Assembly: GCA_945893045.1 (NCBI GenBank) | Contig: CAMDEA010000001.1 | Span: forward strand, 1-64,000 | Source: Planctomyces sp. SH-PL62 | GTDB taxonomy: Bacteria; Planctomycetota; Planctomycetia; Planctomycetales; Planctomycetaceae | Direction of reading: 5' to 3' | DNA length: 64,000 nt | Part shown: in pieces, positions 8,873-18,301 of the stretch | Numbering within the stretch: the stretch's first letter is position 1 | How the letters are laid out: each line of letters starts with the position of its first letter | Position numbers and translations under genes: made by a program | Notes under the pieces: model-generated | Database searches by the model: none | The model's input: only the letters and a program-made list of their open reading frames with translations | Told to the model about the DNA's origin: nothing

Positions 8873-9126
8873 GGTCGCAGGCTCTGCTTGGCTTGCCAGA
8901 CATTCTCGCGACCTTCTTCAAAAAGTTGATCCAATTCCTCATCGGTGACACCCGCGGCGGCCACCGATTGAGCAAATGGCTCACAGATTTCGTCCAGCGT
9001 CTGGCTGCGTGACAGTTTCTCGCGAACGGCTTCCACGACAAACGCCGCCACATTCTGGGGAACACGAGCCAGCCGCTCGCGGAGCGTCGCTTCGATGTCA
9101 GGCGGAAACTCAATGATCACGCTCAT
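8869..9126 (-). CDS. Antitoxin partner of PIN toxin
   Basis: An 85-residue protein encoded directly upstream of the PIN toxin with a 4-base overlap, the usual antitoxin-first order. Its N-terminus (MSVIIEFPPDIEATLRERL) suits a short beta strand followed by a ribbon-helix-helix-like helix. The acidic C-terminus (TDEELDQLFEEGRENVW) is a plausible toxin-binding tail. The assignment rests mainly on context, since the sequence is not diagnostic of a named antitoxin family. These antitoxins commonly autorepress their operon, and the promoter would lie in the 150 bases to the right. Confidence 0.75.
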   Translation of the reverse strand: MSVIIEFPPDIEATLRERLARVPQNVAAFVVEAVREKLSRSQTLDEICEPFAQSVAAAGVTDEELDQLFEEGRENVWQAKQSLRP

Positions 9127-9278
9127 GGCAACTCCAACTCAGCCTCGTCAACAGTGATTGCTCACATGATTGGCCTCCAGGAAGCCAATTGGTTCAGAAG
9201 TAGTCTAGCCTGATTCAAACCGGCGAACGAAGGTCAAAGTCTCAGATCGCCGGATGTCAGCCAGCGCATCGTTCGGCT

Positions 9279-10733
9279 TCAGGCCAGCACGCCCTGCACG
9301 ACTTTGCCATGCACGTCGGTCAGGCGGTAGTCGCGGCCTTGGAAGCGGAACGTCAGACGCTCGTGATTGAAGCCGAGCAGATGCAACAGCGTGGCTTGCA
9401 GGTCGTGGACGTGGACCTTGTCCTTCGCGACAGAGAAGCCGAGGTCGTCGGACTCGCCGTACATCGTCCCCCCTTTCACGCCGGCACCGGCCAGCCACAT
9501 GCTGTAGCAGTCGGGATAATGGTCGCGGCCAAGGTTCATGCTGCCCGCGGTGCGGCCTTCGCGGAACGGAGTGCGGCCGAACTCGCCGCCCCAGACGATC
9601 AGCGTGTCTTCGAGCAATCCGCGCTGCTTGAGGTCTTTCATCAACGCGGCGATCGGCTTGTCCATCGTCGCGCACTTGCGTGTGAGTCCATCGCGGATGT
9701 CTTCGCCCGGTCCGGTACCGTGGAAGTCCCAGCCCCAGTCGAAGAGCTGCACGTACCGCACGCCCGCCTCGATCAGCCGCCGAGCCAGCAGGCAGTTGTT
9801 GGCGAGGCTCGATGTGCCCGGCTTCGCGCCGTATTCGTCGAGCACCGCTTGTGGCTCCTTCGTGATGTCCATGACTTCTGGCACCGACGTCTGCATGCGG
9901 AACGCGAGTTCGTACTGCGCGATCCGCGTCGTCGTTTCGGGATGTCCGAGTTCCTTGGCTTGCTGCTCGTTGAGATCGCGCAACGCATCGAGGCTCAGTC
10001 GGCGCATCTCGCGGTCCATGCCTTCCGGGTCGGAGGCATATAGCACCGGATCACCTTGCGAGCGGCATTGCACTCCTTGAAATACTGATGGCAGGAAGCC
10101 AGTGCCGAACGAATTCTTTCCGCCGTTCGGCTGCACTCCGCTGCTGATGAGCACCATGAATCCCGGCAGGTTTTCGTTCTCCGAGCCGAGGCCGTAAGTG
10201 ACCCATGCCCCCAACGACGGCCGGCCCGATCGCGGCGAGCCGGTGTAAAGCAGCAACTCGGCCGGAGCGTGATTGAACTGGTCGGTGTTCATTGACCGGA
10301 TGACGCACATCTCGTCGGCGACGCCATGCAGATGCGGAATCGCGTCCGACATCCACACGCCGTCCTTGCCGTGCTGTGAAAACGTCCGCTTTGTCCCCAG
10401 TAACTTCGGCACCCCCGACGTGAACGCGAAGCGTTTCCCTTTGAGATACGCATCCGGGCAGTTCTCACCGTCGTGCTTGACCAACTCCGGCTTGTAATCG
10501 AATAAGTCCAAGTGCGGCGGCGAACCGGTCATGTGCAGATAGATGACTCGCTTCGCCTTGCCGTCGAAGTGGGCCTTCTTCGGAGCCAGCGGTTCAACCG
10601 ACTTGGTCGGCGGAGCGGCCGGAGCATCCTTTGCCAGCATCGACGCTAGTGCGATCGCGCCGAGACCCGCTCCGGTCTCGCGGAAGAAATGCCTTCTCGT
10701 TGAGTGTTGCAACAATTCGATTCGGGGTTCCAT
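9279..10733 (-). CDS. DUF1501 protein, second copy
   Basis: A 484-residue DUF1501 family protein, only distantly similar to the copy at 4811. The N-terminus has a Tat-like STRRHFFRETGAGLGAIALA, so export is likely. Family segments include YLHMTGSPPHLDLFDYKP, FDWGWDFHGTG and GGEFGRTPFREG with GRDHYPDCY. In planctomycetes such genes usually sit beside DUF1549/DUF1553 cytochromes. Here the large DUF1549/DUF1553 gene lies upstream on the same strand with a Uma2 gene between. The true substrate is unknown. Confidence 0.92.
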   Translation of the reverse strand: MEPRIELLQHSTRRHFFRETGAGLGAIALASMLAKDAPAAPPTKSVEPLAPKKAHFDGKAKRVIYLHMTGSPPHLDLFDYKPELVKHDGENCPDAYLKGKRFAFTSGVPKLLGTKRTFSQHGKDGVWMSDAIPHLHGVADEMCVIRSMNTDQFNHAPAELLLYTGSPRSGRPSLGAWVTYGLGSENENLPGFMVLISSGVQPNGGKNSFGTGFLPSVFQGVQCRSQGDPVLYASDPEGMDREMRRLSLDALRDLNEQQAKELGHPETTTRIAQYELAFRMQTSVPEVMDITKEPQAVLDEYGAKPGTSSLANNCLLARRLIEAGVRYVQLFDWGWDFHGTGPGEDIRDGLTRKCATMDKPIAALMKDLKQRGLLEDTLIVWGGEFGRTPFREGRTAGSMNLGRDHYPDCYSMWLAGAGVKGGTMYGESDDLGFSVAKDKVHVHDLQATLLHLLGFNHERLTFRFQGRDYRLTDVHGKVVQGVLA

Positions 10734-10780
10734 CGTACAATCCTCAGATTGAATTCATGTCGGCACCAAGCGGTGACGAC

Positions 10781-11500
10781 CTACGAACGTTTCTGTTGAG
10801 CCAAATGGCTGACGAACTCCGCGTGCTCGGCACTCACCAAGCCTTGTTGAAGAACCTGAATCACTTGCTTGAGATGGCCCGCCGTCATCGCGGTGGCGTC
10901 GAGCCACAAACCGGGGAACTGCGGGCTTCGTAGAATTCCATCCGTGTCGGGTGACAACCGCTCGAACTGTCCTTCGCGCAGAATGAACCAATCAATCTCT
11001 TCGTCTTGAGTGCGCCAGACGAGGTACTCGCGGACGCCATTTCGGCGATAGACATTCAACTTCGCGTGCAAGTCGAAGCTGACCGTGCTCGACGAGACTT
11101 CGCCGACTAACTCCGGCGCGCCTTCGATGTACCCGTCAACAATGTCCGCCTGCCCGCCGAATTCCGGCAGTCGCAGCAACAGACAATCCGGCTGCGGCAT
11201 GTTGTCGAGGTCCAGGCGAAGTGACGAATTGTCGCCGGAAACCACACCTCCGGTTTCGGCTTCGTACAAAGCTAGCCAGGCATTCATGTGATTGTGTTCG
11301 TGCGCATGTCCCTCAAACTTCACGGCGGCGGCGGCCATGTAAACGACCCCTTCGATGAGTTCGGCCTTCTTGAGATTCGGCATGGCGTTGTATCGCCGCT
11401 CGAATTCGTCGCGAGTCAGCCGGTCACCCTGTTCGAGCGGCGGCGTTGGCCGAGGCGTATCACGTCGCTTAATGGGCGGTTGTGTTTGCAGAGTTGTCAT
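10781..11500 (-). CDS. Uma2 family (DUF820) PD-(D/E)XK protein
   Basis: A 239-residue member of the Uma2/DUF820 family, restriction-endonuclease-fold proteins that are numerous in cyanobacteria and planctomycetes. Visible family features are RLTRDEFERRYNAMPNLKKAELIEGVVYM, the QPDCLLLRLPE strand with a conserved PD-like Asp, and PELVGEVSSSTVSFDLHAKLNVYRRNGVREYLVW. In the last segment E-V-S replaces the usual E-(V/I)-L/K core, so catalysis is uncertain. It lies between the DUF1501 and DUF1549/DUF1553 genes on the same strand. Cellular role unknown. Confidence 0.88.
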   Translation of the reverse strand: MTTLQTQPPIKRRDTPRPTPPLEQGDRLTRDEFERRYNAMPNLKKAELIEGVVYMAAAAVKFEGHAHEHNHMNAWLALYEAETGGVVSGDNSSLRLDLDNMPQPDCLLLRLPEFGGQADIVDGYIEGAPELVGEVSSSTVSFDLHAKLNVYRRNGVREYLVWRTQDEEIDWFILREGQFERLSPDTDGILRSPQFPGLWLDATAMTAGHLKQVIQVLQQGLVSAEHAEFVSHLAQQKRS

Positions 11501-11547
11501 TCGACGATCTCCTGACTCGGAACGGTGCGTGGCGAAACCAGTCTAAC

Positions 11548-14500
11548 TCACCGTCGCATGAACATCTCATCCAAATTCAGCAGCACGTTACCCACGACGG
11601 TCCACGCCGCGAGATCAACCGGATCAGCTCCTTCGGGCAACGGACCGAGCGGATTCGTGGCGAGCTTGCGTGCCTTCTCAACATCTTTCGCGAAGCGTTC
11701 GCGAGCGCTGTTGAAGAGCTTTGTGAGGTCCGCCAGTTCCGGGTCAGTCGGCGGGCGGGACGTGCATTGCTGGAAGCCGGCTCGGAGGTGATCGGCGGGC
11801 GACGTACCGCTCTTGGCCATTGTGCGGGCCAGCGCTTGGGCCGCTTCGATGTAGACCGGGTCGTTGAGCGTGACGAGCGCTTGCAGCGGCGTGTTAGTAC
11901 GGGCACGGCGAAGCGTGCAGACTTCGCGGTTGGGGGCATCGAATGCGGACATCGACGGATACGGGTTCGAGCGTCGCCACGTTGTGTACAAGCCGCGACG
12001 GTATTTGTCCTCGCCGGCGCTTGTTTGCCAGTCGATACCGCTGCCGAACGCGGCGCTCACGCCGAGCGCTGGTTGCAGCGGCTTCACCGGTGGGCCGTGC
12101 ATCTTTGGACTGAGCAACCCACTGACGGCCAACGCCTGATCGCGAATCATCTCGGCCGACAGCCGAAACCGCGGGCCGCGGGCCAGCAGGTAGTTTTCGG
12201 GATCGCGATCCAGCAACTCCGGCGTGACCTTTGAGGATTGCCGATACGTCGCCGACGTCACGATCAGCTTCAACACGGCTTTCGTGTCCCACTTCAAACG
12301 CACGACTTCGGTCGCCAGCCAATCAAGTAACTCCGGATGGGTCGGCAGATCACCCTGCGAACCGAACTCTTCACTGGTCCGCACGAGGCCGTTGCCGAAG
12401 ATCGTCTCCCAGTAGCGATTGGCCAGCACGCGCGCGGTCAGCGGGTTGTTGTCGTCGATCAGCCACTTCGCCAACGCGAGCCGATCCGGCGCGGCGGCCG
12501 ATTCGGGCGGCAGCGGATGAAACGCGGCAGGGACACCAGGCGTCACTTCTTTGCCGAGGTCCATGAAATTGCCGCGCAGTTGGATATTCGTCTTGCGACG
12601 TTTGTCGGCCGCGAGTTCTCGCAGGATCGGCACCATCGTTGCCGGCTTGAGCTCCGCCAGGCTCTTGCGAGTCGCCGCCAACTGATCGCGTGCGGCGGCC
12701 AATTCGGGAGTGATCGTCAGATAGAACTTCGTCAGTTCGGCACGTTGCGTTTCGTTTCGTTGCTCGGCCGGAGTGTTCAGGATCGCCAAGACTTGAGCCG
12801 GAACGCGAGCCGCCTCGGCCGCGCGTGGGTCGTCCGTCAGCGACAGTCGGAACTTGCCGAGCGTGTGATTCTCGAACGACGACGAATGTTCGAGCGTGAC
12901 CGTCAGCGTCGAACCGTCCGCGACCTCGACCGGTGCCGACGTCAACAGCGTCAGGACATGCGGCTGATCAATTTTCCCGCCGACGGCCCAGCCTTTATTC
13001 GCTTGCGGCGCGAGCACGACCTTCGCCTCGAAACCATCCGCTTGGTTGTGATCGGCGAACGCCATTGCGAACGGCACGCCGCGAACGCCGCTGAGCGCGA
13101 ACTCGGACGACGGCTTCGGTGGATCGACGTAATCCTTCTGCCAAACCGGTTCGTGCTTGTCGTTCAGCACGAGGATACGGAAATTGCGCATCCGCTCCTC
13201 GGTCGTAGCGTCGGTGCGGTTCCACAGGACGACTCGATCAATCGGTTGCTCAGACTTGAGATCGACTTCCCACCACGGGTTGTCTTCCTGAGCCGTGTGC
13301 GAGACCGAGTTCTTTTGATAATCGCCGTCCGTGTTACCGTCGTTCGCTCGCTTGGCGTCGCCGCCGAAATCGGTCGTGCTCTGCTTGGCCTCCCCTTTCG
13401 ATGCGAGGTTGTCGTTGCTGGTGAAGACCTGCACTTCGGCCAGATGCAGAAAACGCGCTTTGCCGGGCAACTCGACTCGAACGAACCGGCCATTGAGTCG
13501 CGTGCCATTTGGCGGAGCGATCGTGGCCGAGATACTCGACAACACAAAGTTGCCGCCGCCGAACCCCGCCCCTTTGCCTGGCAGCGCGTCGTCTGGCAAC
13601 GATTCCAGTCGCATGGCATTCAGCTTGCCAGTCGCGAGTGGAACCTCAATCGAATACGTCGCCTTGCTTGCGGCCTTATCCGCGCGGATCGTTCCGTCGT
13701 CAGCCACGCTGAGCGTCACGCCGCCATCCGACTTGCCATTCGCCGGCTTGAGCGGCTTCCACGCCAGCGACCTCGGAAACGCCGCGTCCCATTTCGCGAA
13801 CGATTCCAAGACAGCGGGCGTTGGCGTGACGATCTCCTTTTCCAGTCGAGCCACATCCGCCAGCCACGTTTCCTTTTGCTGACGCTGTTCCGAAGAAAAC
13901 AACTCCAGCCGAGGTGTTTCATCCGCCCGGTCGGCGTCTTCGGTCTGATTCAGAATCGCGAACAGCTTGAAGAATTCTTCCTGCGTGATTGGGTCGTACT
14001 TGTGTGTGTGGCATTGAGCGCACGCGATCGTGGTCCCCATCCAAGTCGCCATTGTCGTGTTGACGCGGTCCACAATGGCAACGCTGCGGAACTCTTCGTC
14101 GTTCGTGCCCCCTTCGTTGTTGGTCAGCGTGTTGCGATGAAACGCGGTCGCGATGAGTTGCTCTTCGGTCGGATTCGGCAGCAAGTCACCAGCAATTTGT
14201 TCGACGGTGAATTGGTCGAACGGCATGTTTTTGTTGAACGCTTTGATGACCCAATCACGATACCCCCAAATCGTCCGCGCCGGGTCGTCCGCGTACCCCG
14301 CCGAGTCCGCGTACCGCGCGAGATCCAACCACTGCCGCGCCCAATGCTCGCCGTAGCTTTCCTTCGCCAGCATCCGATCCACGAACTTCTCGTAAGCCTG
14401 CGGATCGTTGTCGTTCACGAACACTTCAATCTCCGCCACCGTCGGCGGCAATCCCGTCACGTCCAGCGCGACGCGACGCCCGAGTGCATAGCGATCCGCT

Positions 14501-15024
14501 TCCGGCGAGGGCTTCAAGCCCTCACGCCCCAGCCGTGCGAAGATGAAGTTGTCGATCGGGTTTCGGATTTCAAATTTCAAATTTGAGATTTGAGATTTGA
14601 GATTTGAGATTTCCGGCACCGCTGGCCGTACCGGTTTCTCGTACGACCAATGCTTTGCGAATTTCGCTCCCTGCTGAATCCACGCCTTGAACAACTCGAT
14701 GTCGCGCGCGTCCAGAGGCTTCCCGTGTCCGGCCGGCGGCATCCGCTCATCCGAGTTGTTAGTCGTGATGCGGAGAATCAGTTCACTCTCGTCCGGCTTT
14801 CCGGAGACGACAGCGGACTTGCCGGATTCGAGTTTCGCGATCGCGCCGTCGCGCGAATCGAATCGCAATCCGGCTTGCCGTTCCTTCTCATCCGGCCCGT
14901 GACACTTCCAGCAGCGATTCGACAGGATCGGGCGAATATCACGATTGAAGTCGATCACCGAGTCGGCGGCCAGCACGTCACTGACCGCGAGCATCGAAAC
15001 GAATAGAACGAGAGCGCGTCGCAT
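11548..15024 (-). CDS. Large planctomycete cytochrome c / DUF1549 / DUF1553 (PSD1) protein
   Basis: A 1158-residue exported protein. The ATG at 15024 gives a signal peptide (RRALVLFVSMLAVSDVLAA); an upstream in-frame extension looks non-coding. Domains in order: a planctomycete cytochrome c domain with one haem site CWKCH at residues 38-42; the PSCyt2/DUF1549 region (DNFIFARLGREGLKPSPEA, HWARQWLDLARYADS); a central discoidin-like stretch (residues roughly 530-660, DNPWWEVDLKS, IDRVVLWNRTD); and the C-terminal DUF1553/PSD1 region (NRYWETIFGNGLVRTSEEFG, RRSNPYPSMSAFDAPNRE). It is thought to act in surface polysaccharide use, but this is unproven. A heptad DNA repeat sits in frame near residue 140. 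Confidence 0.93.
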   Translation of the reverse strand: MRRALVLFVSMLAVSDVLAADSVIDFNRDIRPILSNRCWKCHGPDEKERQAGLRFDSRDGAIAKLESGKSAVVSGKPDESELILRITTNNSDERMPPAGHGKPLDARDIELFKAWIQQGAKFAKHWSYEKPVRPAVPEISNLKSQISNLKFEIRNPIDNFIFARLGREGLKPSPEADRYALGRRVALDVTGLPPTVAEIEVFVNDNDPQAYEKFVDRMLAKESYGEHWARQWLDLARYADSAGYADDPARTIWGYRDWVIKAFNKNMPFDQFTVEQIAGDLLPNPTEEQLIATAFHRNTLTNNEGGTNDEEFRSVAIVDRVNTTMATWMGTTIACAQCHTHKYDPITQEEFFKLFAILNQTEDADRADETPRLELFSSEQRQQKETWLADVARLEKEIVTPTPAVLESFAKWDAAFPRSLAWKPLKPANGKSDGGVTLSVADDGTIRADKAASKATYSIEVPLATGKLNAMRLESLPDDALPGKGAGFGGGNFVLSSISATIAPPNGTRLNGRFVRVELPGKARFLHLAEVQVFTSNDNLASKGEAKQSTTDFGGDAKRANDGNTDGDYQKNSVSHTAQEDNPWWEVDLKSEQPIDRVVLWNRTDATTEERMRNFRILVLNDKHEPVWQKDYVDPPKPSSEFALSGVRGVPFAMAFADHNQADGFEAKVVLAPQANKGWAVGGKIDQPHVLTLLTSAPVEVADGSTLTVTLEHSSSFENHTLGKFRLSLTDDPRAAEAARVPAQVLAILNTPAEQRNETQRAELTKFYLTITPELAAARDQLAATRKSLAELKPATMVPILRELAADKRRKTNIQLRGNFMDLGKEVTPGVPAAFHPLPPESAAAPDRLALAKWLIDDNNPLTARVLANRYWETIFGNGLVRTSEEFGSQGDLPTHPELLDWLATEVVRLKWDTKAVLKLIVTSATYRQSSKVTPELLDRDPENYLLARGPRFRLSAEMIRDQALAVSGLLSPKMHGPPVKPLQPALGVSAAFGSGIDWQTSAGEDKYRRGLYTTWRRSNPYPSMSAFDAPNREVCTLRRARTNTPLQALVTLNDPVYIEAAQALARTMAKSGTSPADHLRAGFQQCTSRPPTDPELADLTKLFNSARERFAKDVEKARKLATNPLGPLPEGADPVDLAAWTVVGNVLLNLDEMFMRR
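14567..14608. repeat. In-frame 7-bp tandem repeat (ATTTCAA x2, ATTTGAG x4)
   Basis: Six consecutive heptanucleotides lie inside the DUF1549/DUF1553 gene: ATTTCAA twice (14567-14580) then ATTTGAG four times (14581-14608). On the coding strand it encodes a low-complexity EISNLKSQISNLKFEI stretch in the linker between the cytochrome and DUF1549 regions. The run is AT-rich within a GC-rich gene. Confidence 0.85.
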
Positions 15025-15140
15025 CTTTGAAGGCTTCCAAAATGGCCAAGTGGGCTGGCCGGACGCAGGTGGGGAAATCACTGCGGAACATGATACAAAC
15101 TCTGAGGTCAGGTTGAAGCTTTCGGAGCAACTCCGCGCGG

Positions 15141-16925
15141 TCATCGCTCGCCCTTGAGCAATCCCTTGGCACGCAGCTTTCCGTCGGGGTCGAGGAGTTC
15201 AATCGGTGGCGGCACGGCCGGCAATTGCAGTTTGATGGCCACTCGCTCTTCCAGAAACACGGCGGCGGTTCCATCGGCGAAGACCATGCGCCAGCCCGGC
15301 ATCCCATGCAGACCATTGATCGCGTTTCGAGAGAATCGGCTGTCGAGAATGACCACCGGCATTTCAGCTTCGCCCCGACGCAGGATTTGTTCCCAGCGGC
15401 GGTCTCGCTGGGACATCATCTGTAACAGTTGCAGGTACAACCGAAACGTCTGCTCGGTGCAAACCTCCAGGCGGCCATCCATGAAGACTCGGCGTTCGGG
15501 TCCGTTGTGATAGGTATAGACGGCCGCCTGTCCGTTGTTCGCGACAAAGGCACGCTGGGGAAAGCCGGGCTGTCCTGCGAATTTCGCCGCCGCGTGGATG
15601 AACCAATTTGGGGTTTCGCCCACTCCGCACGAGCGGCCTTCGCCGCAGAGCTGATGCCACACGCCCGTAATGATCAACACGCAACCAACCAGCCAGATGC
15701 CCGTGACGCCCAGCGACCATCGCGACGTTTTCTTTTCATCCACAAATTGGTCGTGCTCGCCACGAGGTTGGTTCGAGATGGTGTAGGCTTCGCCGAAATT
15801 GGCGCACGTGACAAATCCCGCCACGAGCGCAAAAACCGTGGAGTTCCGCGTCGCTTTCCATTCCAGATACGAGAAGGCCGCGAACAAGACGAGCCGAAAT
15901 GGACTCCACTGACCTCGTCGGCCGAGGCTCATGAACGAAGCGGCCGCCACAACCCACGTCACGAGTTCGGACAACAGCAGCACATTGCTCAACCCGTGCT
16001 GGAGCAGGAAGTCGATCGGCGATTTGAACTCGCCAATGTGCTGCGAATAGAAGTCCTGCTCGACCGTCAATTTGCGAAGGACGACCAGCGGAAAGAAGGC
16101 CCCTTCTTCAAAGTATGGATTCACAAACGCCGCGAGCACGATGAGTCCCGCCACCTGCAGGATCAACTTGACCGAAGGGTGCCGTTCGATCGGCCGCAGT
16201 CCAAAGTGGGTCCACGTCAGATCGGAGACCGATGAATTGGACGGTCCCCTCTCACGTGCGGCGGGAGGGGACGCCAGCATCCGACGCACGGCGTAGTCGA
16301 TGACGAATGCCACCGCCACAACCGGCCCCAGAGCAAACAGCGAATGGCAATTCACCCAGAGGAGTTGCATGACCGGCAACCACCAGACCAGCTTCGGCCG
16401 CTCGGAAAGACGCGGCACGATCCACAACCAGGCGGCCAAGAACACTTGTGAGAGAATCTCCGGCCGCTCGAACGCACGTCCGCTGATCGCGATTGCCGGA
16501 GCCATCCAGAGCGCGGCTCGTCCCCAGTTCGGCAGTGACTTGCCACTCGCCGCGTACGCAATCGCCGCGCTGGCCGCGATGATCCCCGCCTTGACGAGAA
16601 TCACCAATGACAGGCCCCCCCATCGAAACACGAGCGCGAGCGCGATCTGAAAACCCCAATGCAGGTCGATCCAAACTTTGTCGGCGTCCGTGAACGTGTA
16701 GAGATCCAAGAACGGCACACAGCGGTGCTCCAAGATGTAGTCGCCGGTGCGCAGGTGCCACCAGAGGTCGGTGTCGCTGGTCGGGAAAATGCAGGCTATG
16801 AAGACCCACAGAATCATGGCTGGAGCAACGAGGCGGTCCCAGCCGAGAGTGCCGCCAGTCACGCCGTTCCGAGCGGGAACCGCCGCCGAAGTTGTCGAAC
16901 ACGAATGCTGCTGACCCCGTGTCAT
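15141..16925 (-). CDS. Polytopic membrane protein, glycosyltransferase-C-like
   Basis: A 594-residue integral membrane protein with about ten hydrophobic spans, for example APAMILWVFIACIF, LSLVILVKAGIIAASAAIA and LFALGPVVAVAFVIDYAV. The first periplasmic loop holds DTDLWWHLRTGDYIL followed by DLYTFTDADKVWIDLHW. This resembles the acidic first loop of GT-C glycosyltransferases and related hypothetical proteins, but the catalytic assignment is only suggestive. A soluble tail includes RRVFMDGRLEVC. Its start overlaps the upstream SGNH-like gene stop by 4 bases (ATGA), so they are co-translated. Confidence 0.75.
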   Translation of the reverse strand: MTRGQQHSCSTTSAAVPARNGVTGGTLGWDRLVAPAMILWVFIACIFPTSDTDLWWHLRTGDYILEHRCVPFLDLYTFTDADKVWIDLHWGFQIALALVFRWGGLSLVILVKAGIIAASAAIAYAASGKSLPNWGRAALWMAPAIAISGRAFERPEILSQVFLAAWLWIVPRLSERPKLVWWLPVMQLLWVNCHSLFALGPVVAVAFVIDYAVRRMLASPPAARERGPSNSSVSDLTWTHFGLRPIERHPSVKLILQVAGLIVLAAFVNPYFEEGAFFPLVVLRKLTVEQDFYSQHIGEFKSPIDFLLQHGLSNVLLLSELVTWVVAAASFMSLGRRGQWSPFRLVLFAAFSYLEWKATRNSTVFALVAGFVTCANFGEAYTISNQPRGEHDQFVDEKKTSRWSLGVTGIWLVGCVLIITGVWHQLCGEGRSCGVGETPNWFIHAAAKFAGQPGFPQRAFVANNGQAAVYTYHNGPERRVFMDGRLEVCTEQTFRLYLQLLQMMSQRDRRWEQILRRGEAEMPVVILDSRFSRNAINGLHGMPGWRMVFADGTAAVFLEERVAIKLQLPAVPPPIELLDPDGKLRAKGLLKGER

Positions 16926-18169
16926 TGAACGAACCAGGACTTCGTCGTGGAATCGATCTCGAAGAACTTCAGCAGCAACTGGCCCACTTTGCGTTGACCG
17001 GACGGTGATTGATGCGTGCCGTCGTTAGGAGTGAAGTCGGCAGGCTCGTAAGAGAACCCGTCTTCGCGTGGCGTCGAGCCGTTCGCCCAAAGATATGGTC
17101 CCCAACTCAACCACGGTGCTTTGACCTCGCCGCGAGCGGAATCAAAGTTGAGAGCCTTGTCTCCTTTGATCTGCTGCTCGATCAGCCACTTCACCGAGAA
17201 CGCCGACTCGAAGGCATACGGTTCGGGATTGAGCGATGAGGTCGCGTAACCGCCATAAGTGCGGCTCGACAAGTACGCCAGTTTTACGTTTGGAAACCGC
17301 ACGGGAAGAATCTGCACGATCTTCACCAACTCTGCCTGCAAAGTTTGAGCGTACTTTGGAAAGCCCTGCGTCGGTCCGGCGTCGGCTTGCTTGATCCACA
17401 CGACTTGCACTTGCTCGCGCGAGACGTTCGCTTGCTTCAGCCGTTGATCGACCGTGTCCCAATACTGCTTGCCGCGTCGGCCATCTTCCGGGTCTTGGAT
17501 TGCAGCGGCGGTCATGCCCCCCTGTGCGCCGTTGACGAACAGCACGCGCGGATTCAAAGCGGACGCCTCGCGGAGCGCCCGCTGAAATCCGTCCGACGAC
17601 TGCGATGTGTTGCTCATGCCGATCGACAGCAGCACGATCTTGCCGTTCGACTCGGGTTGGCCCTGAGCGTTCAGCGGTTGCACTTGCTTGGCCAGCTTGA
17701 GTCCCGCCGCCTCGTGATCTTTGGGCCGCTCGTTATGGCTATCGGGATAGAAGCCTCCCTCAAAGTTTTGATACTTCGCCGTTCCCAATTCATTCAGCGG
17801 CTTGAGCGATTTCGTGTCGGGCGAGACCGGTTTGCCGTCGTTCCTGCGAGCCGGTTCGTTGCCGCCGCGCTGATCACCCCGCGCGATTCCCCGCAACTCT
17901 TTGCCGTCGCGAGTGACGGGAGCCACCATCACGGCGCTTCCCTCGCGAAAGTCCTTTAATTTCTCCGCCAAGTCTTTGCCGGAACTGTTCAGCACGCGAG
18001 TGTCATCAGTCAGCGTGAACTCGCGCTGCTTGCCGTCGATCTCGACCGTGACCTTCTTGCCGGGGACGTCCAGTTTCTTGAGCGTCCCGCGCAGAATCTC
18101 CTGCGCCGGCAACAGACTTGGACAGAGCAACGCAGCCAGAACAACGCAGCGAACCAAAATCCGATTCAT
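16922..18169 (-). CDS. Secreted SGNH-hydrolase-like protein
   Basis: A 415-residue exported protein. The ATG at 18169 gives a signal peptide (RILVRCVVLAALLCPSLLPA). Residues about 23-95 form a small beta-rich domain (RGTLKKLDVPGKKVTVEIDG). The rest resembles SGNH or sialate esterase-like folds: an initial strand with KIVLLSIGMSNTSQSSDG, a FVNGAQGGMTAA block, and a late DGTHQSPSGQRKVG block that supplies a D-x-x-H pair. The nucleophile Ser in GMSN fits the family only loosely. It is the first gene of a pair with the membrane protein. Confidence 0.65.
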   Translation of the reverse strand: MNRILVRCVVLAALLCPSLLPAQEILRGTLKKLDVPGKKVTVEIDGKQREFTLTDDTRVLNSSGKDLAEKLKDFREGSAVMVAPVTRDGKELRGIARGDQRGGNEPARRNDGKPVSPDTKSLKPLNELGTAKYQNFEGGFYPDSHNERPKDHEAAGLKLAKQVQPLNAQGQPESNGKIVLLSIGMSNTSQSSDGFQRALREASALNPRVLFVNGAQGGMTAAAIQDPEDGRRGKQYWDTVDQRLKQANVSREQVQVVWIKQADAGPTQGFPKYAQTLQAELVKIVQILPVRFPNVKLAYLSSRTYGGYATSSLNPEPYAFESAFSVKWLIEQQIKGDKALNFDSARGEVKAPWLSWGPYLWANGSTPREDGFSYEPADFTPNDGTHQSPSGQRKVGQLLLKFFEIDSTTKSWFVQ

Positions 18170-18213
18170 GGCAAGGCTCCGAAAAAGGCTGAAGAGATTG
18201 CTCCGCCGTGCCA

Positions 18214-18286
18214 ATCCGTGACCTCCGCGTCATCCGTGTTTAATTCCGTCCGGACGGCGAACACGGATGACGCGGAAGCCACGGAT
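18214..18286. repeat. Paired inverted repeat between SDR and SGNH-like genes
   Basis: Arms 18214-18240 and 18260-18286 match at 25 of 27 positions as reverse complements (core CCGCGTCATCCGTGTT). It lies upstream of the SGNH-like start and 15 bases beyond the SDR stop, so it could act as a terminator for the SDR gene. There is no T-tract. Confidence 0.7.
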
Positions 18287-18301
18287 TCGATTCAGGGGGG
18301 C

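Noticed and set aside
12337-14586. 749-codon plus-strand frame
   Set aside because: Antisense to the DUF1549/DUF1553 gene, which has haem and family motifs; the frame is Arg-rich and has no domain.
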